Assembly (NCBI RefSeq): GCF_001907695.1 | Contig: NZ_KV880638.1 | Coordinates: forward strand, 930,882-994,881 | From: Thalassospira sp. TSL5-1 | Lineage (GTDB): Bacteria; Pseudomonadota; Alphaproteobacteria; Rhodospirillales; Thalassospiraceae | Reading direction: 5' to 3' | DNA: 64,000 nucleotides | Part shown: one piece after another, positions 52,156 to 61,900 of the stretch | Layout of the letters: every line of letters starts with the position of its first letter | Numbering within the stretch: the first letter of the stretch is position 1 | Position numbers and translations under genes: made by a program | Notes under the pieces: generated by a model | What the model was told of the DNA's origin: nothing | What the model saw: only the letters and a program-made list of their open reading frames with translations | Database searches by the model: none

Positions 52156-52196
52156 CCCGCAAAAGGGATATGCCAAACGCTTATGCCTTTTGCGGG
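52156..52196 (-). repeat. Inverted repeat downstream of A3
   Basis: CCCGCAAAAGG and CCTTTTGCGGG (11 base pairs) enclose a 19-base loop in the gap between cassettes 2 and 3, 20 bases after the A3 stop on the minus strand. It may end the cassette-3 transcript, though no T-run follows. No mntR relic or mntR-type terminator was recognised in this gap (51864-52214); a palindrome TCAATTT-T-AAATTGA is at 52000-52014. Confidence 0.5.
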
Positions 52197-52214
52197 GAAG
52201 GGTGGTTTTCCTGA

Positions 52215-52931
52215 CTATTGAGAAATGCCAACGGTAATGATGCACGCCAAAAGCGGTTCCTGCGGCGGGCGTATGGGGATTGTGCCCGGGGTGGCTTGCC
52301 CGGTTTTATTCGTTCGGGCTGTTTCAGGATCACTCGAAACGGTCGCCGCATTCTCGCCAAGTCGCGCGTCAGGAGATGCGCCATAAAGAGGCATTTTTTT
52401 TCGAATGATGCCACTTGACGGTCTTGCCGCGAGAACGCGATTATCCGGCGATATCGAATTTCCCTCGGTTGTGGTCGCCTTTAGGGTGCCTGTAACTTCG
52501 GCTGTGCCCAGTTTCCACAGATGTGCATGGGGCGGGAGATTGTCGGCTGTCAGGGAGACTGATTCCGCGCCATAAGACTGACCCAGGGCAACTGGCGGAA
52601 TGCTGTTTCCCTTTCCTGTTCCGGCAATTGTGCGTCCGCGCACGTCCGGCAAGGCAAAAGTTGTTGTCCCATCTCCTCCGAACCGGTTGCTTATGGCTCC
52701 GTATAAAGGCTTATTATTTTCAATGCTTAAAATGCGGCCATCTGCAGGCATTGCATTTTGCGGACAATGATTGGCAGCAGTCCAGCAGACAGAGCCAATA
52801 TACGCCTGCACTTGGTCAGTCGGACAGCCCGATGCCTTGCTTTCCCCAGGGATGGTCGAGACCGCAAGCAGGAATACCGAAAAGGCCGATAAGCATGCTG
52901 CGGGACTGATTTGTTTTAAAGACGTTTTCAT
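52215..52931 (-). CDS. Secreted tail-collar-domain protein, type A, cassette 3
   Basis: A 238-residue type-A paralogue. Signal peptide about residues 1-33 (ends ESKAS); collar core NKPLYGAISNRFGGDG, TTFALPDVRGRTIAG; type-A second half LGQSYGAESVSLTADNLPPH. It carries a short insertion after the first cysteine (CPTDQVQAYIGSVCW). The four cysteines are kept; the end is LLACIITVGISQ, shorter than A1. It is 49 bases after B3. Confidence 0.85.
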   Translation of the reverse strand: MKTSLKQISPAACLSAFSVFLLAVSTIPGESKASGCPTDQVQAYIGSVCWTAANHCPQNAMPADGRILSIENNKPLYGAISNRFGGDGTTTFALPDVRGRTIAGTGKGNSIPPVALGQSYGAESVSLTADNLPPHAHLWKLGTAEVTGTLKATTTEGNSISPDNRVLAARPSSGIIRKKMPLYGASPDARLGENAATVSSDPETARTNKTGQATPGTIPIRPPQEPLLACIITVGISQ

Positions 52932-52980
52932 TATTCATTTCCTTGCCAGCCACTGTTTTTGTGCGGCATTGCATAAAATT

Positions 52981-53652
52981 TTAGCGATTTTGGGGAAGCA
53001 GCCCTTCGTGTGCAATACAGGCCGTCAGGCCAATGCGGGGTGCTGTGATGGCGATGGGGGATGCTGAACCTGCCGTGGTTGTGATACCCGATACGCCTTC
53101 AAGGTTTCCGGTGACAATGCCGACCATCATGTTTTCATCAGGAGCTTTGTCAGAATAGGCCTGTACCAACTCTGCAGAAGCGACGGCAGGGTGGTTATTT
53201 GCCGGGCTGTTGGATGTAGGGGCGGATAAATTGGCTTTGAGCGTGCCCGATAACTGGAATTTTGACGGATCGAATGTGTGGGAATGGGCGGGCATATTCT
53301 GAAGCGTCATTACCGTATTGCTGGCCCCGCGATTGTCGCCTGGTTTTATCCCGCCTGCTTCGGAAGTCGCGCCAACCACGCTTCGCCCGCGAAGGTCGGG
53401 AAGCCTGAAAGTGCCACCCGAACCGCCAAATCTATTTCCAATGACCGCATAGAGTGAATGATTGAGCGATACGGGAAGGGTTGCGCCGTTTGCCTCCAAA
53501 TAATTGGCGGGGCATTTGGGGGTTGCCATCCAGCATATCGAACCGACGAAGGCATCGGCAGAGCAACTGGCGCTGGCCTTGTTTGATGTGAAGAGCATGA
53601 AGGAGGAGGCTACAGCAGCTGTTGCCAAAGTAATCTTTTTGAAATCTGTCAT
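52981..53652 (-). CDS. Secreted tail-collar-domain protein, type B, cassette 3
   Basis: A 223-residue type-B paralogue. The signal peptide ends near KASAS; collar core NHSLYAVIGNRFGGSG, GTFRLPDLRGRSVVG; type-B second half LQNMPAHSHTFDPSKFQL. The four cysteines are kept (ASCS, SICW, PKCP, TACI). It is 57 bases after the C3 stop and follows the same spacing as the other cassettes. Confidence 0.85.
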   Translation of the reverse strand: MTDFKKITLATAAVASSFMLFTSNKASASCSADAFVGSICWMATPKCPANYLEANGATLPVSLNHSLYAVIGNRFGGSGGTFRLPDLRGRSVVGATSEAGGIKPGDNRGASNTVMTLQNMPAHSHTFDPSKFQLSGTLKANLSAPTSNSPANNHPAVASAELVQAYSDKAPDENMMVGIVTGNLEGVSGITTTAGSASPIAITAPRIGLTACIAHEGLLPQNR

Positions 53653-53709
53653 GTGGTTTTCCCCGGACGAAACAGGATGGCGATATTAACTTTTGGTTGA
53701 ATATTGCTC

Positions 53710-54393
53710 TTATTCCTCATATACACCGTATACATTTACACAGGCCAGTAAGCCCAGTTGCGGGCCAAGGACCGAAATTTTTGTTTGCGGGGAATCCGGG
53801 GTCATGCTGGTTGTTACAGTTTGCCCGGCAATATTCGCCGTTATAATACCCGGCGCCATTTCGCCATCTTCGGTTTTGGCATAGAGGTTGATGTCTGATC
53901 CCTGTGGTGCCGCTAAAACATGTCCTGCGGGGCTTCGTTCATTGCCCGCGCCAGACTGAACGTTAACGTTAATGCCCTGGCTTGCCGTGATTGGAACGCC
54001 GTGCTCATGTTGCGGTAGCTGATCCTGCGAGATTAATTGGCTCTCTGATCCATTAACGGGGGTTCCGGCGCGTATTGGTGTCAGCCCGGGGCCGGTTCCG
54101 ATGCCAACAGGTTCGCGACCCATCAGGTTGGGCAGGTTAAATGTAAAATCACTGCCGCCATATTTATAACCGATAATATTAAACAAAGGCGTATGTGCAC
54201 CGACCTGAAGCGAGCGCCCGTCAGCAGGCATGTATTTTTCGGGGCATTTGGAACCGACAGTCCAGCAAATGCTGCCCATATATTCCTCCTCGTTGCATGC
54301 CAGGGCGTGCTTGGGCAGATACGTCATGGCGATTATGGCGCTTGCCCCGGCAAGAAAATTGCCAAAAAGTTTGAGTCTTCTTTGATCCCTCAT
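53710..54393 (-). CDS. Secreted tail-collar-domain protein, type C, cassette 3
   Basis: A 227-residue type-C paralogue and the first gene of the cassette array. It has a signal-like N-terminus (FGNFLAGASAIIAMTYLPKH), the type-C core TPLFNIIGYKYGGSDFTFNL with PNLMGREPVGIGTGPG, and the HEHGVPITASQGINVNV segment. The four cysteines are kept (LACN, SICW, SKCP, LACV). The start at MRDQRRLK has GGGAG upstream; 16 further codons are open. It is divergent from the sulfotransferase gene at 54830. Confidence 0.82.
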   Translation of the reverse strand: MRDQRRLKLFGNFLAGASAIIAMTYLPKHALACNEEEYMGSICWTVGSKCPEKYMPADGRSLQVGAHTPLFNIIGYKYGGSDFTFNLPNLMGREPVGIGTGPGLTPIRAGTPVNGSESQLISQDQLPQHEHGVPITASQGINVNVQSGAGNERSPAGHVLAAPQGSDINLYAKTEDGEMAPGIITANIAGQTVTTSMTPDSPQTKISVLGPQLGLLACVNVYGVYEE

Positions 54394-54829
54394 GCGATAT
54401 TTCTCCCAAAAATTGATATTGAAGGAATGATGTTTCGTCATTAGGGGAGGAAATATACAAAAATTTTATTTTAAAGAAATAATAATCAATGTTTTTCAAC
54501 CAAGAGAGTTGCCGGGTTGTGCACCGTGCTTGTCCCAAAAAGAAACGGTGTGTCCTGGCAGTATGGGGGGGCGGGTGCGGCCAGCCTTTCTGCTGGCTTT
54601 GGAAACCTGAACGTGCAGGAATTCCATCCCCCTGCCTGGGAATATGAATGGCACAGTGCCTGTATTTTAAGTTTAAGTTTTTGATTTACGCGCGTATTTG
54701 TTGTGTGTACCAATTCAGTTCAGGCTGACTTGGCGGTGAATACGATGTTGTGCTGGCGCGTAACGGATTGCGCGTGTTCAGTGCGTTTGATTGTTTAATG
54801 GGTTGCATCATGTGGGGCTGGACGATTTG
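54394..54829. other. Divergent promoter region between the collar cassettes and the sulfotransferase
   Basis: About 435 bases, AT-rich at 54440-54490, without a supported gene. It should hold the promoters of C3 (minus) and of the sulfotransferase gene (plus). Confidence 0.4.
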
Positions 54830-55711
54830 ATGTCATCATCCAAGTTGCATTTTATTTCAGGTTTGCCGCGTTCCGGTTCCACGCTGCTGGCGGCCCTTTT
54901 GCGCCAGAACCCGCGTTTCCACGCTGCGATGTCAAGCGCCCTGGCGCCTCTATTGGCCGCCAATCTGAATGTGATGAGCGCGGGTAACGAGGCGTCTTTG
55001 TTAATGGACCCTCATCAACGCCCGGAAATTTTGCGTGCGGTGGCCGATGCTTTTTGCCACACCACCACCGATCGTGAGGTGTTTTTTGATACCAACCGGT
55101 CCTGGTGTGCAAAAATGCCCCTGATTGCCGACCTTTACCCCAGCGCCAAGGTGATTGCCTGTGTGCGTGACCTGCCCTGGATACTCGACAGTCTTGAGCG
55201 CCTGTTTCGGCGTAATCCTTATGAAAATACCCGGCTTTTTGGCAGTGATGACGAGCGCGGATCGGTTTACAGCCGAACCGAGAGCCTTGCCCGTCACAAT
55301 CGCCTGGTCGGTTATCCGTGGACGGCGCTGAAAGAAGCATTTTACGGCGAGCAGGCAGGAAATCTTCTGGTTGTGGATTATGAAATCCTCGCCAAATCAC
55401 CCGAAAAAGCCCTGCGACTGATTTATCAGTTTATCGAAGAGCCCTGGTATGACGGGCATGATTTTGACAATGTTGAATATGACGCCCCCAGGTTTGACGA
55501 CGCACTTGGCGTTGCCGGGCTGCACAAGGTGCGGCCAAAGGTATCGTTCGAGGCGCGAAAAACAGTTTTGCCCCCGGACCTGTTCAAAAAATTCGAGGAT
55601 ATGGATTTTTGGCGTGACAGTAGCGGCAGTGCGGCACATGTGCTTGTGGCCAAAACGGCAAAGCTGGATTCAGCAGCACTTGCAAACAAACTCGCGCACT
55701 TGAAGTCATGA
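54830..55711 (+). CDS. Sulfotransferase-family protein
   Basis: A 293-residue cytoplasmic enzyme with the PAPS 5'-phosphosulfate loop ISGLPRSGSTLLAALL at residues ~8-23 and the 3'-phosphate-binding strand/helix expected near YPSAKVIACVRDLPWILDSL (the RD-W pattern). It would transfer sulfate from PAPS to an unknown acceptor such as a glycan or a tyrosine. The start is set at the ATG of MSSSKLHF with GGGGCTGG upstream; 13 further codons are open with a TTG. It lies just ahead of the giant adhesin and points the same way, with 195 bases between, so the acceptor may be part of the surface system. Confidence 0.85.
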   Translation: MSSSKLHFISGLPRSGSTLLAALLRQNPRFHAAMSSALAPLLAANLNVMSAGNEASLLMDPHQRPEILRAVADAFCHTTTDREVFFDTNRSWCAKMPLIADLYPSAKVIACVRDLPWILDSLERLFRRNPYENTRLFGSDDERGSVYSRTESLARHNRLVGYPWTALKEAFYGEQAGNLLVVDYEILAKSPEKALRLIYQFIEEPWYDGHDFDNVEYDAPRFDDALGVAGLHKVRPKVSFEARKTVLPPDLFKKFEDMDFWRDSSGSAAHVLVAKTAKLDSAALANKLAHLKS

Positions 55712-55906
55712 TCCTGACAAATTCAGACATTCCCTGCTATTTCCCGGTTTAAGTAGTTGTTTTTATTCTATTTATGAAATCAACTTTATGTAATTGCACA
55801 ACTATGGCTTGAATTTGTTGTTGCTTTTCAGTTGTTTTTGTTAATATCGTCATGGGTATTCTATCTGGAAGTATATAAACGCTGTTGTAGTAAAGGGGGG
55901 GCTGCC

Positions 55907-58900
55907 ATGAATGTCACGACGCAGTCGGCAAAAACAAGCCATACGGGGAAAGGCTTTTCCTCCATCACGCCAATGGCGCTTGAACCCCGCTTTATGTTTG
56001 ATGCCGCCGGTGCCGCAACCGGTGCCGATGCTGCCAGTGATGCGCAGGCACAGGCCGAGGCCGAAGCTGCACATGCGCAAGACAGCCACGATAGTGCTGA
56101 AAACCACGCCGGGACCAGCGATACCGATACTGACACCGGCCCCGCCGACCTGCCCGCAGCCGGGAGTACGGAACCCGCCACACGCCGCGAGGTGATGGTT
56201 GTTGATACATCGATTGCTGGCTGGCAGGACCTGATCAGCGACCTGGCACCAGGCACGGAAACAATTCTGATCGACGGTTCCCAGGGGGGGATCGCCCAGC
56301 TTGTTGCCGCACTGGATGGCAAAACCGGCATTGATGCCCTTCATATTCTCTCGCATGGGGATAAGGGTACTATCCTGCTTGGCACCGATGTGTTGAATGC
56401 CGATACGCTGGCAGCCTATAACGATGCCCTTGCCACAATCGGCCAGGCCCTGTCTGATCAGGGTGATATTCTGTTATATGGCTGCGAGGTGGGCGATGGC
56501 GGCGAAGGCCAGGCCTTTGTTGATGCCCTGGCCGCCGTAACCGGTGCTGATATTGCCGCGTCGGATGATTTGACCGGCGCAAGTGACCGGGGTGGGGATT
56601 GGGATCTTGAAATTGCCACCGGCGATATCGAGGCACAGGTACCCTTGTCCTCCCGCGCGATGAACGATTTTTCAGGTATCCTGGCGACTAATATTACGTT
56701 TGATTTTGAAGCCAATACACAGGTCGTCGATGGAAATGCGCAGCAAACGTCTGGTGGGTACACGATTGTTGTTGATGCCAAGACTGTAAGTTTAGGCATT
56801 TATTCCGGTTATGCGTATATGCCGGTCGATAGAGTGGATATCAATACAGCCTATGGTACCGAGACTGAAATGACAATCAGTCTGTCTGAGAACCAGACAT
56901 TTGATATGATCTCATTTAAAGCGGATAATATTGTTGATCTTGGGGTTCAATCTCTCACCTTCACATCCGATACGGGAGAAAAAATTACGGTAGGTGTGGA
57001 CGGTGAAAATGGTTATGATACTATTGATTTTTCTGCCTTAGCCGGAACAAATGGTTTTTCTGGCTTTATCGGAATAAAAACGCTCACCATCACACCGTCT
57101 GGGGAAGGTGAAAAATTTTCGTTACAGTTTGATGACATTGTCATTAGCAATGTTCAAACGGCCCCGTCAAATGTTGCCCCTGTCGCGACCACGTCTGACG
57201 GGACAACTGCCTATACCGAAAATGGCACCGGAACGGTCATTGATGGCGATTTCACGGTTACAGATTCCGACAATGCAACACTCGCCAGCGCAACCATCTC
57301 TATCACCGATAATTTTGAAAGCGGACAGGATGTCCTTGCTTTCACCAGCGGCAGCTCGTTCGGCAATATCAGCGGCAGCTATGACAGTTCCACCGGTGTT
57401 CTGACGCTGACTTCTTCTGGAAGTACGGCAACCGCCGAGCAATGGCAGTCGGCCATCCGTTCCGTCACTTATGCCAACAGCTCCGATGCGCCGAGCACAG
57501 CGACCCGTACCATTTCCATCACGGTCAACGATGGTACGTCAGATAGTAACGCGGCTACCAAAGCCGTTTCGGTAACGGCCGTGAATGACGACCCGACATC
57601 GGTAAGCTCGACCGACTCAAATGAAACCGGTTTCCCCTTCACGGCTAATTTTACCGAAGATACACAGGCCTCGCTTGATCTGACATCCATCAACCTTGTG
57701 GATGTTGACAGCGGGTCGGGTGACCTTACCCTGGTTTTAACGGCAAGCTCGGGAACGTTCTCGTTGGCATCCTCCAGTGGTGCTCTCGACCTTTCAGGGA
57801 ATGGCACGGGCACGATTACCCTTAAGGGCACTCTGGCTAATCTAGAGGCATATATCAACCAGCCGACCAATATCAAATATACGGGGGCCGCGAATGTTAA
57901 TGGCACCGGCGAGAAGATTACCGTTACCCTTAATGACGGTGGCAATAGTGGCACGGGCGGCGGTACGACTGTTACCCTTGGGGACATTAACCTGAATATT
58001 AAAGCGGTAGATGACGCCTCAACCGCGTCGGGTGTTCCGAGCGATATAACAGTTTATACCGATATCGAAAGCAACCTTGATCTTTCGGCGATTGCTTTTG
58101 CCGATATTGACAGCACATCGCTGACAGTGACCCTGACCCTGTCTGCCGGAACATTTTCCAGCCCGGCCAGTGGTGCAGGGGTTGGTAGCGGCGTGACCGC
58201 CACTTTGGTGAGCGGGACCGTGATCACCCTTACGGGCAGCATCGCCGATATCAATAGTTACCTCGATACCGCCAGCAATATTAAATATACCACGGCATCA
58301 GGTGCGCTGGGCCAGGATGTCGCGACAATAAAGGTCGAGGCCAATGACGGCACAACGAATGCTGACGTCGGCACGATTAATATTGATGCCGAAGACCCCA
58401 ATGATGCGCCCGTCCTGACGGCAGATTCTCCCACCCTGACGAGCATTGGCGAAGACGCCACGACGAATGGCGGCCAGACGGTGGCCGATATTCTTGGCAG
58501 TTCTGTGACGGATGCCGATACAGGTGCCCGGGAAGGGATTGCGCTGTATGATCTGTCCAGTGGCAATGGCACCTGGCAATATTCGCTGAATGATGGCACA
58601 AGCTGGACCGATGTCGGAACCGTTTCGCAAAGTCAGGCCTTGTTGCTGCGGGCGACTGACAAAGTGCGCTTTGTGCCCAATGGAGAAAATGGCACCTCCG
58701 CCTCGATCAGCTATCATGCCTGGGATCAGACCGGCGGGGACAGTGCTGGTGACAAGGTTTCCGTGGCGACACGCGGCGGGGCAAATGCGTTTTCTTCTGC
58801 CGCCGATACCGCTTCTATTACGGTCAGCGATGTCAATGATGCGCCCGTCCTGACGGCAGATTCTCCCGCCCTGACGAGCATTGACGAAGACGCCACGACG

Positions 58901-61900
58901 AATGGCGGCCAGACGGTGGCCGAGATTCTTGGCAGTTCTGTGTTGGATGCTGATAGCGGGGCGCTGGAAGGGGTCGCGCTGTATGGTCTGTCCAGTGGCA
59001 ATGGTACATGGCAATATTCGCTGAATGACGGCACAAGCTGGACGGATGTCGGAACCGTTTCGCAAAGTCAGGCCTTGTTGCTGCGGGCGACTGACAAGGT
59101 GCGCTTTGTGCCCAATGGCGAAAATGGCACCTCCGCCTCGATCAGCTATCATGCCTGGGATCAGACCGGCGGGGACAGTGCTGGTGACAAGGTTTCCGTG
59201 GCGACACGCGGCGGGGCAAATGCGTTTTCTTCTGCCGCCGATACCGCTTCTATTACGGTCAGCGATGTCAATGATGCGCCCGTCCTGACGGCAGATTCTC
59301 CCGCCCTGACGAGCATTGACGAAGACGCCACGACGAATGGCGGCCAGACGGTGGCCGATATTCTTGGCAGTTCTGTGACGGATGCCGATACAGGTGCCTG
59401 GGAAGGGATTGCGCTGTATGATCTGTCCAGTGGGAATGGCAAGTGGCAATATTCGCTGAATGATGGCACAAGCTGGACCGATGTCGGAACCGTTTCGCAA
59501 AGTCAGGCCTTGTTGCTGCGGGCGACTGACAAAGTGCGCTTTGTGCCCAATGGAGAAAATGGCACCTCCGCCTCGATCAGCTATCATGCCTGGGATCAGA
59601 CCGGCGGGGACAGTGCTGGTGACAAGGTTTCCGTGGCGACACGCGGCGGGGCAAATGCGTTTTCTTCTGCCGCCGATACCGCTTCTATTACGGTCAGCGA
59701 TGTCAATGATGCGCCCGTCCTGACGGCAGATTCTCCCGCCCTGACGAGCATTGGCGAAGACGCCACGACGAATGGCGGCCAGACGGTGGCCGATATTCTT
59801 GGCAGTTCTGTGACGGATGCCGATACAGGTGCCTGGGAAGGGATTGCGCTGTATGATCTGTCCAGTGGGAATGGCAAGTGGCAATATTCGCTGAATGATG
59901 GCACAAGCTGGACCGATGTCGGAACCGTTTCGCAAAGTCAAGCCTTGTTGCTGCGGGCGACTGACAAAGTGCGCTTTGTGCCCAATGGAGAAAATGGCAC
60001 CTCCGCCTCGATCAGCTATCACGCCTGGGATCAAAGCAGCGATAGCGCGGGCGACAAGGTCTCGGTGGCAACGACGGGCGATAACACGGCCTTTTCCACC
60101 GCGACGGATACGGCTTCGATTACGGTAAGTCCGTCCAATGACGCACCGACGGTGACGAATGGCGCGTCTGTAACACTGACGGGTACCAGCGAGGGGACAA
60201 CCTCTTCGGCGACATCGGTTTCCGCGATGCTGACCTCGGCGGGTTATGGCGATGTGGATAGTGGTGCGTCATCGGGGATTGCCATTACGGGCCTGACGGG
60301 CAATGGCAAATGGCAATATTCCACCGATGGTGAAACCTGGAAGACGATCAGTTCAGTTTCCGGCTCTGCTGCTGTTTTGCTGAGTTCCTCAAGCCAGGTC
60401 CGCTATGTGCCCGATGGGGCCAATGGTGAAACGGCAACCTTGTCGTTCAAGGCATGGGATGTCACCACCGGCACGGCCTCGACCAATATGCTTCTCAGTA
60501 CTGCCGATACGTCAACACCGGGCGGCATGTCGGCCTTTTCGACCGGTACCGCCTCGGCCAGCCTTGTGGTCAGCGATGTTAATGATGCGCCGGTTTTGAC
60601 GGCGGGTTCGCCCACTTTGACCAGCATTAGTGAAGACGCAACCGGCAATGTGGGCCAGACGGTGGCCGAAATTCTTGGCAGTTCTGTGACGGATGCCGAT
60701 ACAGGTGCCCGGGAAGGGATTGCGCTGTATGGTCTGACCAGTGGCAATGGTACATGGCAATATTCGCTGAATGGCGGCACGGACTGGACGGATGTGGGCG
60801 AAGTTTCGCAAAACCAGGCCCTGCTGTTACGGGCGACTGACAAAGTGCGTTTTGTCCCCAATGGTGAAAATGGCACCTCGGCCTCGATCAGCTATCACGC
60901 CTGGGATCAAAGCAGCGATAGCGCAGGCGGCAAGGTCTCGGTAGCGAGTACCGGGAATGATACCGCCTTTTCGACCGCGACGGATACGGCCTCCATTACG
61001 GTAAAAGCGGCTAATGATGCGCCTGTTCTGACGCCAGCCACGCCGACCTTAACAGACATTACTGAAGACGCAACGACGGATGGCGGCCAAACCGTTGCCA
61101 GCATCCTTGGCGCGTCGGTGGACGATGTCGATAGCGGGGCCCTGGAAGGGATTGCGCTGTATGGTCTGACCAGTGGCACTGGCACCTGGCAATATTTGCT
61201 TGATGGCAGCTCGGACTGGACGGACGTGGGCGATGTTTCGCAAAGCCAGGCCTTGTTGTTGCGGGCGACTGACAAAGTGCGCTTTGTTCCCAACGGGGAC
61301 AATGGGACCTCGGCCTCGATTAGCTATTATGCCTGGGATCAGAGCGGTAGCGACAGTGCGGGCGACAAGGTTTCCGTGGCGACACGCGGCGGAGAAAAGG
61401 CGTTTTCTTCTGCCTCTGACACGGCGTCTATTACCGTAAGTTCGGTCAATGATGCGCCCGTCCTGACAGAAGCCACACCGACCCTGACGGACATTACCGA
61501 AGACGCGACAACGAATGAAGGTCAGACGGTGGCCGATATTCTAGGCACGTCGGTTGCCGATGCCGATACAGGTGCCCTGAAAGGGATTGCGCTGTATGGT
61601 CTGACCAGTGGTAATGGCACCTGGCAATATTCGCTGAATGGCGGCACGGACTGGACGGATGTGGGCGATGTTTCGCAAAGCCAGGCCCTGTTGTTGCGGG
61701 CGACTGACAAAGTGCGCTTTGTACCCAATGGCGAAAATGGCACCTCGGCCTCGATCAGCTATCACGCCTGGGATCAGACCGGCGGGAATAGTGCGGGCGA
61801 CAAGGTTTCGGTAGCGAGTACCGGGAATGATACCGCCTTTTCGACCGCGACGGATACGGCCTCTATTACGGTAAGTGATGTTAATGATGCGCCGACTGCA

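Noticed and set aside
46504..54393. The collar-protein array as part of a prophage or tailocin
   Set aside because: No capsid, terminase, sheath, baseplate, lysis or integrase gene lies near it, and all nine proteins have signal peptides and conserved cysteines.
58298..60034. A 578-codon open frame on the minus strand inside the adhesin repeats
   Set aside because: It is the antisense shadow of the repeated plus-strand coding sequence; the same short repeat recurs in it and it has no start signals or family resemblance.
58400..61882. CRISPR array or satellite DNA
   Set aside because: The repeats are 435 bases long, keep one reading frame and have no short spacers; they encode protein domains.
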